A stretch of 9,995 nt of DNA from CAWJEL01 sp964647255. GTDB taxonomy: Bacteria > Chloroflexota > Anaerolineae > CG2-30-64-16. Every line of letters starts with the position of its first letter. Position 1 is the stretch's first letter. Of the stretch, positions 6,501-9,995 are shown piece by piece. Location of the stretch: positions 1-9,995 of the forward strand of contig CAZYGI010000110.1 in NCBI GenBank assembly GCA_964647255.1. Direction: 5' to 3'. A program made the position numbers and the translations under genes. A model generated the notes under the pieces. The model was not told the origin of the DNA and ran no database searches. It saw only the letters and a list, made by a program, of their open reading frames with translations.

Positions 6501-7410
6501 AGGAAACGAGGCGAAGCCTCTCCCCAGCCCGGCGCTGCGGCGGCTCGTGCAAGGCTACCTGGAAGCCCACGCGCTGACCAACCTGGGCGCGGTCAACCAA
6601 ATCCTGGTCAAAGGCCCGGAGTACATCGAAGTTGCGGTGCACGCCCAAGTCGTCCCGACCGTCCCGGAGGAGGCCGACGAGACCGAGCTGGCGATCCTCG
6701 AACGCCTAAATGCCTTTGTGCACCCGCTGACCGGCGGCCCGGCGCGCACCGGTTGGGAGCTGGGCCGCGACGTCTATCTGTCGGAGATTTGCGCCGAGAT
6801 CGAGGCGGTGGCGGGCGTGGATCACGTGGCCGGTGTGCAGCTCCTCGGCTCGCTCCAGCAGCGCCGGCTGGTGCTGGATGCTGGCGATGCCAGGGCGCCG
6901 TTCGACGTGCCGGTCGGGAGCCAGGTGAGCACGCTCGATGATCGGATCAAGCTCCGGCTGGCCGAGCCGCTGCCCCAGGGCAAGCCGCTGGCGGAATTGG
7001 CGGTCTACGGCTTCAAGGCAGGCGACGAAGTCAGCGTCGTCGCGGCCGACAACACCATCGTGAAGACGGAGCTGGTGATCGCCGGTCTGGGCGGCGACCG
7101 GGCCACCTTCGAGCAGCCGTTTGAGGCGCCGCCTGATTGGACCACGCGCGGCGCGCTGCTCTCACGAGATCGAGGATTGCGTCTGCTCATCGCCGGCGAG
7201 ACCACCGCCGCGACGGGCGAGATCACCGGGGTCACGCTCACGGGCTTCAGCCCCGGCGACAGGGCGTGCGTGGTGACGGCCGGCTTGCGCCACCCCGACC
7301 TTGAGCTGCTGCCGGTGACGGCGGTCCTCCCGTGTGCGGAGCGCATCTTCGTGCCGCCGGGCCATTTGATCTATGCCGGCGCACACGATATCGAGATGGT
7401 TCTGGAGTAA
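3559..7410 (+). CDS. Large putative baseplate assembly protein, baseplate J-like (Afp11-like), with inserted modules
   Basis: The 1283-residue product is a baseplate wedge protein of the J/gp6-like class. The N-terminus has the helix pair GWALAHLFGRLSELVITRLNQIP. Three beta modules follow, each with a W.YW..GW motif (Y215-W221, W375-W383, W577-W585) and a later WL.R/K motif (265, 447, 623). Residues 631-738 hold two half-length PKD-like repeats and an Ala/Pro linker. The strand LKAIRTNTV resumes the family sequence. The FGDG signature is at 853-856, and the J core runs from about 870 to 1096, with HPLTGGP at 1055 and a GVDHV motif at 1086. Residues 1098-1261 are a second insertion, before the conserved end RIFVPPGHLIYAG. 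GAGGGG at 3546-3551 precedes ATG 3559, which overlaps the gp25 stop. It would join neighbouring wedges into a ring around the hub. It is long for the family, and the frame is intact. Confidence 0.92.
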   Translation: MTLVSPPPLDSRTADEVIGQVKAGLASTGWDGAAGEPGWALAHLFGRLSELVITRLNQIPEKHFLAFLNTAGLDLLPPRPAVTELTFAPAKDVTGAIEVPAGTQVATKQSETQAEVIFETERDLVVSPSALVKVLAFDPLTAADRTALAGGADPEARFAAFEGEAERERILYLGSDELLSFADATTRQHATITLRFAFASPGDPAADGWQVTWLYWDGAGWADLVTAGKATVTDSTKGFSTDERVTFTHLPELAAKEVNGVTGLWLACKLTGGESRRHLPIIREVWGSRSVTSLSGQPVADALFTATQAGTAFVPLNPADEFMPLGSRPGRLDTFYVACQEAFVKGGATVKLEFAGLLGAGSASSAELAALTLAWDYYSAEGWKELGISTRDKVESKALSFDDTTKALTREATASFTPTIAFTLPAADSKDPPPFAASKVNNQEGYWLRARVMSGSYNVPAYTVPRKEKDAAGNDIPNLYTFIEAQTYAPHVKALRISYSGYSESLSERALTQRHSFVDDAWRPHAAGAFAPFSAMEEGPALYLGFSPGFPVDSWIQLLLDVIESDESAEQAPEVFWEYWNGAGWVALRASDGTQGLRQRGYLGFFGPDDHAASVEFGQSACWLRGRPHLPPAADAGPDLNRTIAGAETTVTLNASGSVAYGRDRGSLRYRWRLLPAAAAGADRTVETPDAEATVSLDASGSRAAPGQSLVRYAWREVSGSPTPATTAETAAPAAAPPYLKAIRTNTVPANNRVTVQEEVLGFSNGKPDQVFRLARPPVLPGAIIAVQEPDRPPDEELAQLEAELGGAALLSDPAAAEGGGVWVQWRQTADFFSSDAASRHYTLDPITGEVRFGDGARGKIPPVGKDNIKAQLYRTHSGAGGNVAAGAITALRNPAGDLAKIKTVSNPEAAAGGSDAESVEEVKVRGPQALKHRQRAVTVEDYVWLAREASGSVAQAWCLPTRNAQGVAEPGWVTVVIVPEGNEAKPLPSPALRRLVQGYLEAHALTNLGAVNQILVKGPEYIEVAVHAQVVPTVPEEADETELAILERLNAFVHPLTGGPARTGWELGRDVYLSEICAEIEAVAGVDHVAGVQLLGSLQQRRLVLDAGDARAPFDVPVGSQVSTLDDRIKLRLAEPLPQGKPLAELAVYGFKAGDEVSVVAADNTIVKTELVIAGLGGDRATFEQPFEAPPDWTTRGALLSRDRGLRLLIAGETTAATGEITGVTLTGFSPGDRACVVTAGLRHPDLELLPVTAVLPCAERIFVPPGHLIYAGAHDIEMVLE
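5449..5772 (+). other. Inserted tandem half-PKD-like module in the large J-like protein
   Basis: These bases encode residues 631-738. Two repeat units can be aligned: ADAGPDLNRTIAGAETTVTL plus NASGS and RYRWRLL, then GADRTVETPDAEATVSLDAS plus GS and RYAWREVSG. Both carry the first half of a PKD domain (the DAGPD, VTL.ASGS and Y.W motifs) but lack the usual second half ending in a VTLTVTD-type strand. A linker rich in Ala, Pro and Thr (722-738) joins them back to the baseplate sequence. The domain assignment is by motif only. Confidence 0.65.
6850..7341 (+). other. Second inserted module near the C-terminus of the large J-like protein
   Basis: Residues 1098-1261 lie between the GVDHVAGVQLL strand and the terminal RIFVPPGHLIYAG, which in the compact paralogue downstream are separated by only about 20 residues. 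The insertion contains two similar units of about 76 residues, each with an LRL strand (1132 and 1207) and a GF..GD..VV motif (1151 and 1229). I do not recognise the fold. Confidence 0.55.
7404..7407 (+). promoter_or_regulatory. Ribosome binding site deciding the compact J-like start
   Basis: GGAG, inside the last codons of the large J-like gene, lies seven bases before GTG 7415. The only upstream ATG in frame (7373) would add 14 residues that do not look like the family and would overlap the previous gene by 38 bases. Confidence 0.75.
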
Positions 7411-7414
7411 AACC

Positions 7415-8320
7415 GTGCCGATCCCTCTGCCGAACCTGGACAACCGCACGTATGCCGACATCTTCGCCGAGATGCGGGCGCTGATCCCGCGCGAGGCGCC
7501 CGGCTGGACCGACTTCAACGAGTCGGATCCCGGCATCACCCTGCTCCAGCTCTTTGCCTGGCTGGCCGAGGCGCTGATCTACCGGGCAAACCGGATTCCG
7601 GCGGCCAGCGAGGCGGGATTCATCAAGCTGCTCGGCGGCAGCGGCCCCGACCTGGACACGGCCCGCCTGGAGGCGATCAGGCAATTGCGGGAGCGCTGTC
7701 GGGCGATCACCGCCGAGGATTTCGAGGCGTTGGTGCTGGATGACGCCAATTTCGAGGCGCTTAAGCTGCCCGCGACCGCCGGCCGCGTCGCCCGGGCGCG
7801 CTGCCTCCCGGAGCGTGACCTCACCGCGGCCGACCCGGAGACGCCGCGGCCGGGCCACGTCAGCGTCATCATCGTGCCCCGCTCGGCCGCCGGCCAGCCG
7901 CAGCCTTCGGCCGAGCTGCTCGACGCGGCCAACCGGCTGCTGGACAAGCGCCGGCTGCTGACCACCCGGCATCATGTAGTCGGGCCGGGCTACACCGCGG
8001 TGGGCGTGGTGACGGAGGTAGTTCGCACCGCCCAGGCACAAGGTCCGATCGTGGCCGGCGCGGTGATGGACGCGCTGCACGGCTTCTTCCATCCGCTGAC
8101 GGGCGGGCCGGGAAAGCAGGGCTGGCCCTTCGGCCGGCACGTCTTCGCCTCGGAGGTCTACCAGGAGCTCGAACGCGTCTCGGGCGTGGATCACGTCGAG
8201 TCGCTGCGGCTGCGTCAGGACGGCGCGTGGGCCGATCCGCCGGGCGAGGTGATCGTGCCGGCGAACAACCTGGTGCATTATGTCGTTGAGACCGATGACG
8301 TACAAGTGTTGATGTATTAG
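7415..8320 (+). CDS. Compact baseplate J-like protein (second wedge paralogue)
   Basis: With GTG 7415 as start the product has 301 residues and begins PIPLPNLDNRTYADIF, as relatives do. Residues 30-62 carry the signature GWTDFNESDPGITLLQLFAW followed by LIYRANRIP. Just after FIKLLGG (69-75) the sequence jumps to a helix, ARLEAIRQLRERCRAITAED, which matches the J core of the preceding protein (KHRQRAVTVED). The C-terminal half parallels it: FHPLTGGPGKQGW, SGVDHVESLRL and the end VIVPANNLVHYV. The long beta-rich middle found in the larger paralogue is absent, with no sign of a frameshift. It is probably a second wedge subunit, in the position where Afp has its second J-like protein. Which T4 wedge protein it replaces is not resolved. 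The gap from the preceding stop is four bases. Confidence 0.9.
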   Translation: MPIPLPNLDNRTYADIFAEMRALIPREAPGWTDFNESDPGITLLQLFAWLAEALIYRANRIPAASEAGFIKLLGGSGPDLDTARLEAIRQLRERCRAITAEDFEALVLDDANFEALKLPATAGRVARARCLPERDLTAADPETPRPGHVSVIIVPRSAAGQPQPSAELLDAANRLLDKRRLLTTRHHVVGPGYTAVGVVTEVVRTAQAQGPIVAGAVMDALHGFFHPLTGGPGKQGWPFGRHVFASEVYQELERVSGVDHVESLRLRQDGAWADPPGEVIVPANNLVHYVVETDDVQVLMY

Positions 8321-8322
8321 GA
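8319..8322 (+). promoter_or_regulatory. Ribosome binding site favouring ATG 8331
   Basis: AGGA overlaps the stop of the compact J-like gene and lies eight bases before ATG 8331. The alternative ATG 8322 overlaps this element and has no clear site of its own. The difference is only three residues (MLP). Confidence 0.5.
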
Positions 8323-8330
8323 TGCTGCCG

Positions 8331-9293
8331 ATGGCTGCTCAAACAAACCGCTATCTCGAATACTTGCCGGGCATCTACGCCGAAGATCCGTTCCTCGGTG
8401 CGTTCCTCCAGCCGTTCGGGGCCATCCTGGATGGCTTCGATGCGCTGCTGGCGGAAATTGACCGCTACTTCGACCCGGCGCGCACGGATGCGGACTTCCT
8501 GCCCTGGCTGGCGACCTGGGTGGCGCTGGCGCTGGATGACCAGTGGGACGAAACCCGGCGCCGGCAGCTCATCGCCCAGGCGGTGGATCTCTATCGCTGG
8601 CGCGGCACCGTCAGCGGCCTCAAACGTTACCTGGAACTGTACACCGGCATGACCCCGGAGATCCGGGAGTGGGCATGGCCCGCGGGCATCCAGGTCGGCG
8701 TCGCGTCACAGGTCGGCGGCGTCGAACCGGCCGACGCCGCGCTGGCGCGCATCGAACACATGGCGCGCCGCGAGCCGCCGGCCGCCTATGACTACTTCGT
8801 CGTAGACACCATCGCGCAGGCCGACGATCCCGTGCCGGCCGGCCGGCCGCTGCGGCTGTACTATCGCGCCGACCGGATCGAGCGCGTCCAGGTCAACGCA
8901 GGCTCTGTGGACCTCTGGCGCTTCCCGACCAGCGGTGGGGTATCGGTGCAGATTCACCGTGAGCCGGCCAGCGTCACGCGCCGCGATGGGTTGGCCGACA
9001 GCCTCTACACCCTCCGCACGCCGGACGTCGCCGAGGTCAAGTTCAGCGGCGACTCGTTCCTGGTGGACGAGATCGCAGAAGAACGGCCGTATCGTTTCAT
9101 CGTGGATGTGCGCGTGCCGGCGGTGGACCTCCCACGCATCCAGTTGGACAAGGTGCGGGCGATCCTCGACCTGGAGAAGCCTGCGCACACCGTCTATTAT
9201 CTCAAACTGACGCCGGTGGCGAGCACACACGCGCTGCAGCCGCTGCAAGTTGCGGTGCGTTCGACCGTCGAGCTGGACACGACTGTCGGCTGA
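8331..9293 (+). CDS. Phage tail protein I-like baseplate protein (TIGR02242/P2 gpI type)
   Basis: The 320-residue product begins with the family's hallmark block: YLEYLPGIYAEDPFLGAFLQ, then FGAILDGFDALLAEIDRYFD, FLPWLATWVALALDDQW, a helix RRRQLIAQAVDLYRWRGTVS and LKRYLELYTGMTPEI (to about residue 111). The conserved end is also there: PYRFIVDVRVP near 253 and LEKPAHTVYYLKLTP near 290. Relatives place these blocks closer together; here about 130 residues (118-250) of mostly beta-type sequence separate them. P2 gpI-like proteins sit at the outer edge of the wedges and help attach fibres. The gene directly follows the second J-like gene, as I follows J in P2-like tails. ATG 8331 is preferred over 8322 because of the AGGA at 8319. 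The stop is at 9291-9293, 21 bases before the next gene. Confidence 0.9.
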   Translation: MAAQTNRYLEYLPGIYAEDPFLGAFLQPFGAILDGFDALLAEIDRYFDPARTDADFLPWLATWVALALDDQWDETRRRQLIAQAVDLYRWRGTVSGLKRYLELYTGMTPEIREWAWPAGIQVGVASQVGGVEPADAALARIEHMARREPPAAYDYFVVDTIAQADDPVPAGRPLRLYYRADRIERVQVNAGSVDLWRFPTSGGVSVQIHREPASVTRRDGLADSLYTLRTPDVAEVKFSGDSFLVDEIAEERPYRFIVDVRVPAVDLPRIQLDKVRAILDLEKPAHTVYYLKLTPVASTHALQPLQVAVRSTVELDTTVG

Positions 9294-9314
9294 GCCCGAC
9301 AGGAAGGAGCGATC

Positions 9315-9995
9315 ATGGGCGAGAATTCCGACTTCAAGCGTCTGAACTACTTCACCGGGCTCTTTCTGACCGCCAAGGATTTCTCGGAGGAGCAGAGCTA
9401 CCTGCTCAAGAAGCGCCGGCTGCACAATCGCGGGCTCCATACGCCGGGGATCATCGCCGGCGAGCTGCAAGGCCTGCGCGTCGAGGCGGCCGGCGGGCTG
9501 TCCGTGCGCGTGTGGCCGGGCGCCGCCATTGACGGGCAAGGCCGCGAAATCTGCCTCTGGGAGCCCCGCACGCTGACCGTGACGCCGGCCGCGTACACGC
9601 TGCCGAAGCTGGTCTACGTCACCATCGCTTACCACGATGAACCCAGCGACCCGGTGGTGAACGTGGAGGCTCCGCAGTACAGCGGCGATGCGCGCACCGC
9701 GGAAATTCCGGTGGTTCAGATCGCGGAGGCCGCGCCGGATGCCGGAGCGATTGAGCTGGCGCGCATTGACCTCCAGCCCGGCGTTACAACAATCGCCAAC
9801 GCGGCCGACCCGGCTAACCCGCACGGCAACGAAATAGATCGGCGCTACGTGGCCTACGCGGGCGCGGCGGCCGCGCGGCCGCCGGGAGATACGCTCTCGC
9901 CGGATGCGCTCAGCCGGCTGATCCTGACCATGCCGCGCACAAGGCGCGACATCGCCGCGCTGGAGGGCCGCTTCCCCACCCCCTCAACCCCCGAC
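9315..9995 (+). CDS. Conserved eCIS/tail-associated protein of unknown function (3' partial)
   Basis: An open frame runs from ATG 9315 to the window end without a stop (227 residues visible). AGGAAGGAG at 9301-9309 is the strongest ribosome site in the window. The N-terminus FKRLNYFTGLFLTAKDFSEE is followed by QSYLLKKRRLHNRGLHTPGI, then a beta-rich part with LSVRVWPGAAIDGQGREICL. Proteins beginning with this NYF.G..L...DF..EQ pattern and an AIDG.GREI strand recur beside gpI-like genes in eCIS and related tail clusters, and are usually left hypothetical. The second visible part has KLVYVTIAYHD, a short ELARIDL strand and an Ala/Pro-rich stretch ending in PTPSTPD, which may start a linker. The context suggests a structural part attached to the baseplate rim, possibly a fibre or fibre adaptor. 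That role is inferred, not seen. Confidence 0.8.
   Translation, partial: MGENSDFKRLNYFTGLFLTAKDFSEEQSYLLKKRRLHNRGLHTPGIIAGELQGLRVEAAGGLSVRVWPGAAIDGQGREICLWEPRTLTVTPAAYTLPKLVYVTIAYHDEPSDPVVNVEAPQYSGDARTAEIPVVQIAEAAPDAGAIELARIDLQPGVTTIANAADPANPHGNEIDRRYVAYAGAAAARPPGDTLSPDALSRLILTMPRTRRDIAALEGRFPTPSTPD

Noticed and set aside
7247..8305. Minus-strand frame of 352 codons opposite the compact J-like gene
   Set aside because: The product is rich in Arg, His and Gly without any domain, and the plus strand holds a clear family member. It is a GC-driven shadow.
8706..9824. Minus-strand frame of 372 codons across the gpI-like gene and the last gene
   Set aside because: It spans two real plus-strand genes and has a low-complexity Arg/Val-rich composition. 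No homology is apparent.

Overview
The window is a GC-rich stretch carrying one uninterrupted block of plus-strand genes. They encode the baseplate and spike of a phage-tail-like contractile injection system, most likely an extracellular contractile injection system (eCIS, the Afp/PVC/MAC class). The base composition and protein style resemble eCIS loci of Chloroflexota or Actinobacteria-type environmental bacteria. That taxonomic reading is a guess from style only, because no taxonomic marker is present.

Layout from left to right: the C-terminal end of a small upstream protein (1-171); a LysM-tailed tube/baseplate hub protein (205-828); a phage late control D-like hub (845-1936); a gp5/gpV-like spike with an OB fold and an octapeptide beta-helix (1933-2739); a PAAR spike tip (2749-3039); a 121-base gap with a short ACGCAAAG repeat; a gp25-like wedge protein (3161-3562); a very large baseplate J-like wedge protein of 1283 residues with unusual inserted modules (3559-7410); a second, compact J-like protein of 301 residues (7415-8320); a P2 gpI-like tail protein with a large insertion (8331-9293); and the first 227 residues of a conserved tail-associated protein of unknown function that runs off the window (9315-9995).

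The genes overlap by ATGA or lie a few to a few tens of bases apart, so they probably form one operon. The products would assemble together. The D-like hub and OB/beta-helix protein form a split VgrG-type central spike, sharpened by PAAR and linked to the tube by the LysM protein. The gp25, two J-like and gpI-like proteins form the wedges around it. Sheath, inner tube, AAA ATPase, tape measure, fibre and cargo genes are not in the window and would be expected on either side. No promoter, terminator, RNA gene, mobile element or CRISPR array was seen, and no stretch above 300 bases lacks a gene.

The most notable features are: two half-length PKD-like repeats inserted in the large J-like protein; a second insertion near its C-terminus made of two roughly 76-residue repeats; the minimal J-like paralogue next to it; and an insertion of about 130 residues that splits the gpI-like protein.
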